From: Pelargonium cotyledonis
Taxonomy: Eukaryota > Streptophyta > Magnoliopsida > Geraniales > Geraniaceae
NCBI GenBank assembly: GCA_036897625.1
Contig: JAYMTA010000410.1
Span: 1-29,625 of the forward strand
Length of the DNA: 29,625 bases
Direction of reading: 5' to 3'
A program made the position numbers and the translations under genes. Below are positions 1 through 10,446 of this stretch, in pieces. Positions within the stretch are counted from its first letter, which is position 1, and every line of letters begins with the position of its first letter. The notes beneath the pieces were generated by a model that did not search any database, was not told where the DNA came from, and saw only the letters and a program-made list of their open reading frames with translations.

Positions 1-1
1 A

Positions 2-265
2 GAGCAGTTGGTAAGGTTGATTCCGAAGATTACGTATGCAGATCCCGGGTTCCGTCTGGAAACAGAAGATGCATTTGATATTGCAGTGAATGGAGTTTTG
101 GCCAGAATAGAGAGAAGTAGGAGAGATATGCAAGAGGGGAAGAATATTAGCTTTAGTTTTAATGAGGAAAATGCTTGGAAGTTTTATACATATGGGACAC
201 AGAGGAAGCATGAATGGGATGTTTTGTTTGATAGATCTAAGAATAAAGATTTAAGAAATCAATAG
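2..265 (+). CDS. 3' end of a probable GT47/exostosin-type glycosyltransferase gene (partial)
   Basis: An open frame enters from the left edge and stops at a TAG at 263-265, giving about 87 C-terminal residues. The text has the feel of plant exostosin-domain (GT47) C-termini: a LIPKITYADP segment, then LETEDAFDIAVNGVL, then an EENAWKF...HEWDVLF tail. GT47 enzymes are Golgi type II membrane proteins that build cell-wall polysaccharides or glycosylate wall proteins. The catalytic part lies outside the window, so neither substrate nor subfamily can be judged. No ATG start is present here; this is a last exon or part of one. It converges tail-to-tail on the PGRL-like gene. The family call rests on memory of related proteins and is moderate; that it is coding is firmer, because of the protein-like composition and the clean end. 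Confidence 0.5.
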   Translation, partial: EQLVRLIPKITYADPGFRLETEDAFDIAVNGVLARIERSRRDMQEGKNISFSFNEENAWKFYTYGTQRKHEWDVLFDRSKNKDLRNQ

Positions 266-422
266 GAGAAACAGTTCATTATAGTTGTCTAGACTGAAAC
301 AAAGAGAGCTCATATCTGTCATTTTCATTTTTGTAGCATCCATATATGACATGATATACAGATGTTCGTGAAATGTGTCTCAGTTTCTTTGGGAGCTGGC
401 AATTCATGTTGTGTTTGTTTAC

Positions 423-515
423 ACAATCGTGTATGTGTTCGTGTTCATAATCATGTTGGGACGTACAGTACACAAACAACCTTCAACACGACATGCACGA
501 ATTGCTAGCTCTAGT
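423..515. repeat. ACACGA-rich dispersed repeat remnant
   Basis: The stretch is rich in CGTGT/ACACGA words and ends in a CACGAATTGCTAGCTCTAG-like border. The reverse complement of that border resembles the edge of the repeat near 17195 in this window (AGAGCTAACAATTCGTG). This looks like a terminal scrap of a non-autonomous transposon family, possibly hAT-like. The class assignment is an inference. Confidence 0.35.
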
Positions 516-770
516 TTTTCATAACATGTTTCATGCAGAAAAACACAAGTACTGAGAATAGATAAGGCTTGAAGTAAATTCAGACATGTAAACAAACAAT
601 GAAACTTCCTTCAAAAAGTAAAAAACAATGAAACAACTTCTCTTCCCATTATCAGAAACAGACAACAAGGACTAATCAAAGGGAGCTTGCTAGTGTCTAA
701 ACTTTGTTCTCCAATGTAAGTCGCATAATTCTCCGGTATGTTTCTATTGTACAACAATTTCTGCTTCCCA

Positions 771-776
771 TTTATT
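771..776 (-). terminator. Candidate poly(A) signal of the PGRL-like gene
   Basis: On the minus strand this reads AATAAA, about 118 bases downstream of the PGRL-like stop codon at 894-896. That distance suits a plant 3'UTR. Plant poly(A) signals are loose, so this is only a candidate. Confidence 0.35.
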
Positions 777-893
777 TTTGACAAAAGACTTCAATTACAA
801 TCATTAATTTGTTATAGTCGGACAAAAAATAAAAAAGTGGGGGAAAGAATGACGCTACTGTACACAACTTGTTGTGAATATTAGTAAGGCATC

Positions 894-3440
894 TCACAAC
901 CATCGTTGACGCTTATTCCTGCCTCTTCCGGATACAAGGTAAATGCGACCATAAACCCACCTTCTACTTAGGCCTGAAACGGATTTCTGCAAAGAACAAT
1001 GCTCATATCAGGCAAAGCTGGTCAATATAGCACTTTTGAGTTTTAACTTTCCATCTCAGTGTCAAAACAGACAAAGCTCCCTAAGAACAAACAAAAATTT
1101 GTGATGTGATAATGTCTAGTTTTGGCAGATCTAACACCAATCGCACTTACTACTTCACATACAATTATAAGAGCATTTCATACAGGGTTTGGATATTTCA
1201 CAAGAGTTGATGGATTATGAAATACAGCGTTACAGCCCATAGATGCACACATCACAGAGACTGTCTACATTTTTTTGCTAAAATGAAAACAAATTTTGTT
1301 TGGTGACACATATTTGATATTTCATTAAGTGGTTAACAGAGTAGAATTATTTTACCTCAACTTTAGTACGGAATTCTAGTGAGCATTCGCATACATGACA
1401 ATCTGCTTTGTGGGGGTCGCTATTAGACTGAGTCGATTTCACAAATGCGAATACCTGGAGGAAAATGTTATTTAAGTATGAGACTATAGAAACTTGCTTC
1501 ATAAATTTGTTTCTTGGACAATACTAGATGTATTCTTTTTATAGTCCAAGCTGCATAAATATAAGGAGGGACAATATAAAAGCGAAGAAAAATCATCTTA
1601 AGAGTTTCCAAATAAAAGTCAATGATACCTCCTCTCCACAATTAGGACATGCTCCTTTCAGTGCCACCAAGTCATTTGTCCACAAGCCTTTAAGCACTTT
1701 AACTGAAGATATGAAGTGCGAGTAAGCTAATGGTATTCGGAGAGCATAACGACATGATATATAGTATGCATAGATAAACCGTGAAGCACACCACTTATAT
1801 GGGTTTTATGAGTAATATAAACATGGTCTATGGTTTATCACCTGAAGAAGATGCAAGTGGATAGCCAATCGCCGAACATAATGCCATGAAGAGAACTCCA
1901 TTTAATGAGGTGAGAAACTCTAAAGCCGGCAATTGGTTGGCATAAGGTAATCCTGAACTGAATGCCTCTTGGTAAGCTAGAGTGACAGTGTAGACTACAG
2001 GCATAAGACATGCTGAACTGCCAAATGCAAGAAAAAGGGCCCATATGCTTGCTAGAGCGAAAACCTGCGACAGATCATCCTGCCCTACATCCATGTCATT
2101 CACTATTCAAGTCGAGAAAAAATATAGCTCCTACTGACCAACTCAAATAATCTAACCACCCCACAAAAGTACATGACACAAGCACACATTTACTCCCTCC
2201 GTCCAAAAATATGTGTTTTGCTTTCTATTCTGAGAAAAGTTAAGGAGAAGTCAGTGTTTCATAATTCCTCTTTTGTCTCTTTTCAAGTTTGTTTATTTAT
2301 AACTCTAATATAATTCAAATCTATACGCAACCGAAGTTAAATACCGAACCGGGGAGAGAATACCTCATATTCTAGGGTTGAGCTAAACCTTAAGAGATAC
2401 TAACTAACTTGCAATTGGAACAATATTGGTAATTCATGCTTTGTAAGAAGACACTTATTTTGAGACAAAAATATAAGTGAAACATGACACTTGTTTTGGG
2501 ACGGAGGGAGTATAAGACAAGGGCAAGTTCGATTGCCACTGAAATCTTAATATTGACCATTTTTTAGCTTTACATATACAAATCCACGATTCCGAAATGA
2601 GCTTTTCCAAATTGTCACATATACAAGAATCTATATATCATACTTTTATCACAGTGCTTCATGCTTCATTGAATTCAAGAATCAAGATTATATCTTCCTT
2701 TCTTTCAAACCTATTCACTTGACTGGCTATGACTTTGACAAATTACACAATCAAACATCTCCTAATTGATGGATTGCACACACCCAATTATAGATGTAGA
2801 GACCGAAAATGCGCAGCAAACATAGTTACTAAAGACAATAAACAAAGAACATGTTACCTCAGCATCTGCATAGGTTGACTGTCGCCTAAGACTGCACCTA
2901 GGATACTTAACAACTGATTTCGAACCATACCACCTTAACTTCAACTGTTTCAACCAATTTCCAATATATAAAAATCAAAACGACAACTTTCCATAATCAA
3001 ACAACCACACAGCAAGGCTAAAGAGATAACCTCTACTCTATCGAACATGTCATCAACAATCAACGGTTTACCACTATAATACGCATCCCTCGCCTGAACC
3101 AAAATCAAAATAATCAAATTTCAACATCAACAGGAGAAAAATATTAGAAAATTCGAAATCAAGAACCCTAAAAAACACAAATCACCTGGCGATAAAGGGC
3201 TTCGAGGGTTTCTTTACTGGCGGTCTCGATAGGGCCGACGTATATGCAAGACGGTCCCTCGGAGAGAGTGAGTGCGGCGTCGTTCCTGGCACCGCAGGTG
3301 GAGACGAGTCCACTGCTCTTGGTGGAAATCCGGACCCAAAACGGGTACGCGGAGCGGGCGGTTCTGGAAGCTGGTTCGGCGATTTTGGGTCCAATGAGGT
3401 TCGCCGGAGGAGTGAGCGAGGTGGTGGTGGTTCCGGCCAT
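894..3440 (-). CDS. PGRL2: PGR5-like thylakoid membrane protein, PGRL family (PGRL2-like)
   Basis: Seven exons on the minus strand: 3440-3186, 3093-3031, 2944-2858, 2079-1842, 1702-1629, 1454-1356 and 986-894. All have GT-AG borders and matching phases, giving 302 residues from ATG 3440 to TGA 894. A Ser/Thr-rich N-terminus suits a plastid transit peptide. The core includes DAYYSGKPLIVDDMFD (exon 2) and KYPRCSLRRQSTYADAE (exon 3). Two hydrophobic spans lie at about residues 141-167 and 188-210, followed by cysteine pairs CPNC (233-236) and CHVCEC (258-263), then RRWVYGRIYLVS near the end. PGRL proteins sit in thylakoids and work with PGR5 in cyclic electron flow around photosystem I; Arabidopsis PGRL2 (At5g59400, by recall) has been tied to PGR5 turnover. 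The start was chosen because the only codon upstream in frame that opens the reading frame is a GTG. Intron 3 carries a Stowaway MITE. PGRL2 rather than PGRL1 is inferred from recall and synteny. Confidence 0.85.
2191..2512. mobile_element. Stowaway-type MITE in intron 3 of the PGRL-like gene
   Basis: The element runs from CTCCCTCCGTCC at 2193 to GGACGGAGGGAG ending at 2510, a perfect terminal inverted repeat of the classic Stowaway (Tc1/mariner) type. It is flanked by TA on both sides (2191-2192 and 2511-2512). It is about 318 bp and AT-rich, with no coding capacity. It lies wholly within an intron, so the protein is unaffected. Confidence 0.92.
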
Positions 3441-4669
3441 GAGACGAGAACACACACTGTGTGGTTGTTGAGGCTAGGATGGGTTCGGTTCTTGAAGCAT
3501 TTGAGTCTCCACCACAAAGATGGGCGGTTGAGTATATACGTGGGGATTTGACGTAAATGCCCCTGATTTGTGGTTCTGGTTGGTTTTGGCGCGTAAATAT
3601 CTATTTTGCGAGTTGCTAAATTTGGCTGATAAGTGATGGTTTTGGTTATGAATTTGTGGCCTCATGATTGGTACTCGTCCTCCATTTGCCCAATAAAACA
3701 AACATTTTTGTTTTGTTTTGTTCCTACAGAAAGCCACAAGGTCGACACATGTGGCCCGTGGCATAGATGGAAATATCTTGAGCCTACACTGATCTAGGGT
3801 CAATTGCGTAAATAGAGCCACGAGAAACATTGGGTGGTTCATTCGTTCGTTGTTGGGTTAATCGATTAATGCGTTTTGGATACGATTTTTCACTGTACAG
3901 GAGCGGCTAAAGATGCACATTTGAACTATTTGGTGTTTATCCAAACATCTGCTTGACCTTTGAGTGCACGTTTGGTCTTGTTAGAGAGATATTTCATGAA
4001 ATGCTTACAAAATCTTCAAAAACTAGTGATGTTCAAGAGTAGTGGTTTGCTGCGCAAAGGAACTTGACTAGCAGCCAAATTCAACCGCACAAAAGGAAGC
4101 AAAAGACAAACACTTGGATGTTTGTCTCTATAAACTCTATCCTTAGGACTGGAGCGGGTTCGGGTTCAACAGGCCTAATCCTAATCCAACCCCAAAAAAA
4201 TGGTGCAGATTTCAGATCAGGTCTCGTGTTTCCGAATAGTGTGATCGGATCCATTTAGGCAATCCAAACCCAAAAAAATGCGGACCAGGTTTTGGGTGAC
4301 CGCATCCTGCAAGTTCAAGTCCAAATAACTAGTTCTACTCAGGACCCTTGCACAACAATAAAACTTATCATTACGAAGTTGGGGAAAGATTTTGAGGGCA
4401 AGCAATTTTATTTCAAGCCGCCTTGACAGAATTGACTATCACCAGGTGCATGGATCATACATTCATATTGCTACACTGTGTAGAAGGTTTGTAAGCGCAC
4501 ATTAACTGAAATATCACCTATTCGCTACAAGCCAAAAGCTACCATGTCCTTGCTCTGAGAAACCAAAATGTTGCATAATCAAAATGCATAAAGAACAGAA
4601 TCAATAACGGGGGAGTAAAAATCTTTCTCATTGTTTTCAGGGTATAGGCAATGGCGCCTCATCATGTAA
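3441..4669. other. Upstream region of the PGRL-like gene and spacer to the RAB5IF gene
   Basis: This 1.2 kb holds the promoter and 5'UTR of the PGRL-like gene on its left and the 3'UTR of the RAB5IF-family gene on its right. No reading frame looks real. The stretch at about 4140-4330 has GCGGGTTCGGGTTC and repeated AACCC words of the sort seen at worn plant transposon ends, but no clear terminal repeats were found. Confidence 0.5.
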
Positions 4670-5052
4670 TCAGGTAAGTGTTTGAACATCACTGCAACAA
4701 AGTTTTAGCCGGTTACCTACTATCCAATCAGAAATGGCCCAGGCTGTATACCAGAATCCAAGCAAGCTGAACAGATAAAACAAAAGGAGGCGTTTGTAAG
4801 TTTTATAGAAAATATAGTCCACTATTCTACAGTTATGTTCAACCGAGAACAGGAGAAGCCAAAGTACCAGAAAGAGAGTAATGGAAGCAAAGAGCCCCTC
4901 TTGGAGGAGAGCTCCATGACCACCAAATTCTTCTTCATCAACCTTTAGTATCATTGCGTAGTAACCATACACGATCCCAGAAGACAGCACAAGGAATCTG
5001 AAGATCATAAATCAGCACATATATAAAAAATCTAAACGTGTTAATATAGAGA

Positions 5053-5084
<32 letters not shown>

Positions 5085-8074
5085 GACAAAAATATAACAA
5101 TCTCAAACGACACGCAGATGAGTATTTTTGTGTAGAACACAGGTATATGTTCACTTGCTTATGAAATAACCTAATTCAAATGCTGGCTGACAAAAACACT
5201 CAATCTCAATGGATATGGATATATAGAATCACAAAGAGTGGCCAAGTAGACAGGGCCTCCCTCCTCAGGAAGTCAGAGATCATGAGTTCCAATCTCTGTT
5301 CCTGTAAGGCCAGGACCAACTGGGTTATCCCGAGCATTAAGCACATTTTGAGAGAGAAGTGGGTTCCATCTTCATGCAAACCAGTCAGTTACTCCAAGAG
5401 ACAAAAACACCTCACTATGATCTAATTCTGGACAGAAAAAACCTGAAAGGCACTAAAGTTGATAATACTAATCCCAAGTGTCAACTCAGTGGATGAGTAT
5501 GATATACCCTATTTCAAAATCATCTAGCCAGGTCTCCCTCACAACTACCAATTCCTTCCATCTAATATCTGATCCCATAAAAGACATTGTCAATTTAAGA
5601 GAATCTACCAAGTACCAACCTCGATAGCATCCACATTTAAAAGAAAACCAATTAATTAACATTAATGTAGTTATATGCAAAAAGTCTGGCTTTAGAGAGT
5701 GCTTAAGGTCCATTATCTAAGCATATGAATGGTTTCACCTTGGGAAAATTAGTTCAGTTTTCAGGACATCTGCTAGCCATTATCCACTTCCACCAATTTA
5801 CAACTCCAAATAATGTGTTATAAATAACCTTAATTCCTAGATGTGAAATAGGAAAGATATCGGTGGAAGTCTCAAACTAAAGTGCTAGGAGATTATGTTT
5901 CCAACAATACCATCAGACAAATACCTGCCAACCAGAACTATACAGCTACCAGTATGTATCAAATGAATATTACTGAACAGCTGAACCATTATCTGTTCCA
6001 GAATTCCACCGAAGTGACACCCTACATATCATATCTAATGACTTTGCAATAAATCAGAACAAGGATTTTATTCTTCAAAATTTAAATGAAACACCACACT
6101 TTGCTGGAGACTTCCCTGTAAACTAATTCCACAAGCTAAACCACAAGTTAATTATCAAAAGAGGACCAGTCCACAGATATAACACAGCCCATACATGTGG
6201 ACCTTATTTCATGTTGCTAGTTGAGTAAAAAGACATGCAGCAAACTACCCTAGTGAAAATCTTATAATTCATTCGAGAATGTCGTTCATGTCAATCTGCA
6301 ACTCTATTCCTGGTACAAGAATCCCTTAGCACAAAGCATCTTCTACTGTACCTCTTTTATGATTCATTGTAACAACCCACAAACCTAGCAGCAAAGTTTT
6401 GGATCTTTTGACTGATTCATCAATAAAATTGAGCTAAGCAAAATTTGGTATTCTGCATCGTGCATCCAGCATGTGCCTTTTAGACCTGTTATTTCACTTA
6501 CAACCCCTTAAATTTCATATAAATAACTCACTAAGCAATCTCAAATCAAAATCAGGAAGATTTTTTTCCTTCAAAATATAAAACTTCAAAAACACCAGTT
6601 AAAACCAATTATACCCAACTAAATCACTCCAAACTCTTTTAAAGTTCACAGTACATTGAAATTCCATTTCTAAATTCAATCTACCAGATCCAATTAAAAC
6701 AATCCATTAATATATTTATAACATCAGTAAGAATGGTCGCAAACAGACCACACTATAGCACGTCATGGGTAAATCTCTTCAGTATTGATGATATAATCAG
6801 TCATCCATAGCTAATATGTATGTACATGTTGCACATAAAATACATAAAAGCAGGAGCATATGTTATTTTTAAAATGAGCAACTGCACATTATACAATTCA
6901 CTGTGAATAGTTCGTGCTATACACTAAACCTAAGATGCAGTTTAACTCTTCCAACTCAAAGTCCCAACACTAAGTTTCTAGGCCAAATTATCAAAGGATC
7001 TTCTTTGAATTTGTTTCATCTCAACCGTCTTGAGATGGACATGCAAACTAACCTTTTTGCTGCTCAACATGCGTCCACTAATAACTCAATAGACAAGGGT
7101 CATTGCAGTTAGCCTACCACCCAATTTTCATATTACTGAAGGAAGATTTGAGATGATACACTTGTCAAGTGCAATAGGGCATACAATTATCATATCTACG
7201 CTCATATTGTTTCGTAAAAAAGGCTACAGGAAAACATTTAGCTGATAATATCAAGTGGATGACACTGGCAAGGTAACAGATTTCTTAATCAACTGTTAAA
7301 CTAAAGTAAGCATGACCCATCCGCGTCTGCCATATCAAAAGTTATTTATACCTATTAGTAAATGACAAAAAAAAACTAAAAATGACGGCTACTAGTAAAT
7401 GATCAATTAATGCATTCTCAAAACAACTTCAATGTGTTTGAGCATCAACTTACAGAATAATCCAAATGCCTCCAACCAAAGGTACGGCACCCCATAATAA
7501 CCCACATATAATAGCCACCACTTGCCTAATCCAATGCAAGACATCTCCCAATTGATCCTGGAGCAAAAAAGTAGGTATCAATTAATCAATAAATTTCATG
7601 CATACTACTTTTCGTCCAGCAGAGCAATTACTCATTCAATACATACCGAAAAAAGATCATTACTAGATTCAATTTGTGCATATAATTAAACTTTCCACAC
7701 TAAACAGTCTGTTTTCATTTAAATTAACTTCTAATAGTACATAAGAACTCGTTGACTTTCAATAAACCTCCTTTACTTTTATCATTTCCACGAACAAATG
7801 AAAGAAACCATGGATTTCCATTTAATTCTCAATTAAACCAAACTGTGGATAAATTTTCAAAACTAGAGACGCATTTTCCCATAATTCTGGACAATTAAGC
7901 AAAGCTTCAATCAGAACTAATCCCAAACAAAAAGCAAAAGGCAAAGGCAAGCCCAATTTTCAGTACCTTGTCCCAAGAAGCCTCTGGATCTACCAATTTG
8001 GCGAATTTGAAGGGAGACAAGTGACCATTCTGGTGCTGCTGATTGTGTTTCGCTGATTTAGCTCCTTCCTTCAT
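4670..8074 (-). CDS. RAB5IF/OPTI-family ER membrane protein with C-terminal extension
   Basis: Three exons on the minus strand: 8074-7967, 7557-7454 and 4997-4670, with GT-AG borders and phases that agree; 179 residues. The family core is clear: LSPFKFAKLVDPEASWDK in exon 1, DQLGDVLHWIRQVV in exon 2, then SSGIVYGYY and EEEFGGHGALLQEG in exon 3. Several hydrophobic spans follow residue 48. The human relative, RAB5IF (C20orf24, also OPTI or RCAF1), partners TMCO1 in an ER insertase complex for multipass proteins; the Arabidopsis match by recall is At5g59410. Related plant proteins usually end soon after a tail like VYSLAHF. Here the same place reads LFSVEHN (residues 120-126), then TGT, and the frame continues for 53 more residues with another hydrophobic stretch. 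The start was chosen at MKEGAK, the family N-terminus, with A at -3. Intron 2 is about 2.46 kb. Confidence 0.85.
5053..5079. repeat. (TC)n microsatellite
   Basis: About 13 units of TC followed by a T run, inside intron 2 of the RAB5IF-family gene, some 50 bases past the exon 3 acceptor on the intron side. Confidence 0.9.
5228..5410 (+). mobile_element. tRNA-derived SINE-like repeat in intron 2 of the RAB5IF-family gene
   Basis: The left part contains TGGCCAAGTAGACAGGG, which fits a Pol III A box. About 45 bases later GAGTTCCAATCTC fits a B box / T-arm, with a GAG-CTC stem around TTCCAAT. The sequence then runs on as unique body to about 5410. It differs from the other SINE in this window. 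No clean target-site duplication or tail was found, so the right end is uncertain. Confidence 0.45.
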
Positions 8075-9149
8075 AATTGCACCGAATTTAAAAACTCGAA
8101 AGCTAAACCTCCTATGGATATCGCTTAGGGTTTTGGAACTAACGACAGTGAAAGGAAGAGAAAGAGGAACAGAAAAACAGAACAAAGATTGAAGCTCGAT
8201 CGAAGTGAAGAAGAAGAAGAGGAAATCAAAATCAAACTTAAAGAGCGATTAAACAAATTCAAAACTGTAGATCTAAAAAATGATTGGGAAGAGTGTAAAA
8301 TATTGGTCTTGCTTCAGTGGACTGCACGTGATGCGATGAGTATGCTGAAAACCAAGTTGCATACTGTACAATACAACTGTAGAGGAACATTTGTTGCGGC
8401 ACTCCTATTCTTTTTGGTTTAGGTAATGGGTCACTCAACGGGTCCGGGTCGTGTGGCCCTTCTACTTTGAGAGAGATTTTCAAATATTAATATAATTGAG
8501 TTGAATTATTGATAATTTGGTTTTTTTTTTTTTTTTACATAAAAAATAATACCTTTATTAATCTAAATTAGTCTCAAGAAGGGAAATAATAAACTCAGGA
8601 GATTGATAACCAAATCATTCTATTGTGTCTTACAAATTACAATACGACGTAGTTAACGTAAAGGTTACCCATTTTACAGTCCGATCATGACCCGAATGTC
8701 ATTAATAAGCAGATCAAAGACATTAGAGACATCCCCTTTTCAGATCTGGATTGCAATGATTAAGAGCTAGGAGTCTAACTCAATAATGACTTGGTCTCTT
8801 TCACGGTCCACCAACCAAGAGACCGCTTCCCTGACCGCCATGGCCTCAATCCCACTAGTTGAGTTGCATTCGTTCCAACCTACTCGTCCCCGGAAATTGG
8901 TTAGTAGTTATAGAATGCTTTGCAGCAAAAATAGTAAAAGTAATTAAAATTATGTATTCATGAGGGAAAAAAAAAATCTAAGCTTCTTCTTTTTTGGCTT
9001 AGAATACCAAAGACAATAAGATGATAGCACACATTAAAATTCATTCTTACGCACTTAAGTGAATTGTGTAACGTAATTACTGTTTGTCCGAATTCAATAT
9101 TTTTAATGATATGTCATCGCATCATTAATAGTTCAGTCTAAACTAAAAA
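8075..9149. other. Upstream region of the RAB5IF-family gene
   Basis: The first 100 bases hold the 5'UTR and the telo-box, followed by a GAAGAA-rich tract at about 8204-8222. A poly(T) run lies at about 8521-8536. The rest is AT-rich with no credible gene. Small open frames at 8189-8483 have no recognisable content. Confidence 0.5.
8125..8134 (-). promoter_or_regulatory. telo-box (AAACCCTAA) in the 5' leader of the RAB5IF-family gene
   Basis: The minus strand reads AAAACCCTAA about 50 bases upstream of the ATG at 8074. Telo-boxes are common near the start of plant housekeeping genes and can be bound by telomere-repeat-binding Myb proteins. Function here is inferred from position only. Confidence 0.4.
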
Positions 9150-9337
9150 CTAATTAGACTATTTTTTTTTTTAGAAAAAAAAAACACTAACTAGTTGAGC
9201 TACACAATAAGAGGTAGCTCTCCTTTTTAAACTTCACTCCACCCCACTCGACGCAATGAGATTTGAACTCACGATCTCCCACATAAACATGTGTGTTCTT
9301 GACCATTGCGTCATCCCCTAATAGACTAATTAGACTA
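9150..9337 (-). mobile_element. tRNA-derived SINE, copy 1
   Basis: Read on the minus strand, the element starts near TTAGGGGATGACGC (about 9322) and carries a tRNA-like head. GACGCAATG and CATTGCGTC form a perfect inverted pair (9304-9312 and 9250-9258), like an acceptor stem. TGAG-TTCAAAT-CTCA gives a T-arm and B box at about 9258-9272. An A-box-like TGGTCAAGAACAC lies near 9295-9307. The body ends in mixed T and A runs near 9162-9180. CTAATTAGACTA occurs on both sides (9150-9161 and 9326-9337), a likely 12-base target duplication, although it overlaps words near the element's 5' end. A second copy is at 27386-27527. Confidence 0.72.
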
Positions 9338-9565
9338 ATTGATTGATTAAATTAAATGAAAATTGAACTATGAGATCAAATTCAAACTAAACCGAATCAA
9401 ATCAAGGACTTCACCAAACTCAATTGATTAGAGTGGACCATGTCTAGTATGGTCCATACCGAAGAAATTTGAACAACTCTAAATACCAAACCCTACATTT
9501 GAAAACACATAATACACATGAGCTAAAAACTGAACATAGATTTTGGAAACTCTAATCATAAATGT

Positions 9566-9995
9566 TAAAGTAAAGAAAAAAGTCCAAATTTGATCCCTCA
9601 ACTTTAACGTTTTGTCCCAATTTGGTCCTCAAACTTTTTCTAATCAAAAATAGTCTATGAACTTTCATGTTTCGCCCCAATTTGGTCCTTGAACTTTGTT
9701 TTGATCCAAAATGGTCCTTGAACTTTTACATAATGACCCAATTTGATCCCTGAACTTTTGATATAAGCTCTAATGGTAATGACCACTTTGGGTCAATATA
9801 TGAAAGTTCAGGGACCAAATTGGGTTATCATGTGAAAGTTTAGGGACCATTTCAGGACAAGGAAAAGTCAAGGAACCAAATTGGGGCAAAACACGAAAGT
9901 TTAAAGACTATTTTTGGTTAAAAAAAGTTCAGAGACTAAATTAGGACAAAACATCAAAGTTCGGGGATCAAATTGAGACTTTTTCATAAAGTAAA
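9566..9995. mobile_element. Mutator-like fold-back MITE with 9-bp target duplication
   Basis: Positions 9575-9986 form one long inverted repeat: the left arm starts GAAAAAAGTCCAAATTTGAT and the right arm, reverse complemented, starts TGAAAAAGTCTCAATTTGAT. Each arm is built of imperfect tandem units of about 40 bases that contain the words AATTTGGTCC and GAACTTT. TAAAGTAAA lies on both sides (9566-9574 and 9987-9995), a 9-base direct repeat typical of Mutator-like elements. There is no coding capacity. Its hairpin transcript would be a good small-RNA source. Confidence 0.82.
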
Positions 9996-10446
9996 TGATT
10001 AACTTATAAAAAGAAAAGTAGACAAATTCTTTATTTGAAAGAGTCACGTGGTTAGTTCGTGATGACAAAGTTGGTGAATCAGACGGTACAATATTCGCTT
10101 TCATTTTCTTCTGCACAGATCGTGGGTGGCGCCAAATCAAAACTCCACTAACCAGTTGTTTCACCAAAACCAGCAACCATATCAACTATCAACAGAATCA
10201 ATTCACAATAAATTTAAACGTTAATGGAATTTCCGAATAATCCAAACAACAAAGCTCATCACATTCAAATTCTAGCAAGCGGACATCGATCACCGACCGT
10301 CCACCGCCGGCCGTCGCAAACCATACCACCATCCACCTGCTTCCTTCTGCTCTATCGAAATATTCGGCTTCTTGTCCAATAGACTAATCTTAGGGTTTTA
10401 GTTCACTGATAGAGCGACTCAATTGGTAGCTAGATGGAGAGCAACT
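9996..10446. other. Promoter and leader region of the ORP3-like pseudogene
   Basis: It is moderately GC-rich from 10280 to 10340 and contains TTAGGGTTTT at 10390-10399, the reverse of a telo-box. A short upstream frame, ATG 10434 to TAG 10454, encodes MESNYG and overlaps the main ATG at 10447 in another frame. No TATA box could be chosen with confidence. Confidence 0.45.

Larger units (their letters stand above)
266..893. other. Tail-to-tail spacer between the GT47-like gene and the PGRL-like gene
   Basis: The two flanking genes point toward each other, so this spacer should hold both 3'UTRs. It is AT-rich and shows no coding frame that looks real. It contains a repeat remnant at about 423-515 and a minus-strand poly(A) signal near 771-776, listed separately. 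Confidence 0.6.

Noticed and set aside
3182-3517. A 111-codon minus-strand frame over PGRL exon 1
   Set aside because: It is a shadow of the PGRL-like first exon in another frame; the true frame gives the family sequence with matching splice phases.
4140-4330. A hAT terminal fragment with AACCC and GGGTTC words
   Set aside because: No terminal inverted repeat or target duplication could be found, so it is only mentioned in the spacer entry.
9250-9312. A functional tRNA gene
   Set aside because: The acceptor-like stem and T-arm are present but the D-arm is short, the head is only 63 bases, and a longer body follows in both copies. A SINE fits better.
9575-9986. A CRISPR-like array of repeats
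   Set aside because: The repeats are degenerate, arranged as inverted arms with no unique spacers, in a plant genome.
9901-10185. A 94-codon minus-strand frame
   Set aside because: It lies largely within the inverted-repeat element and its flank, with no protein-like content.
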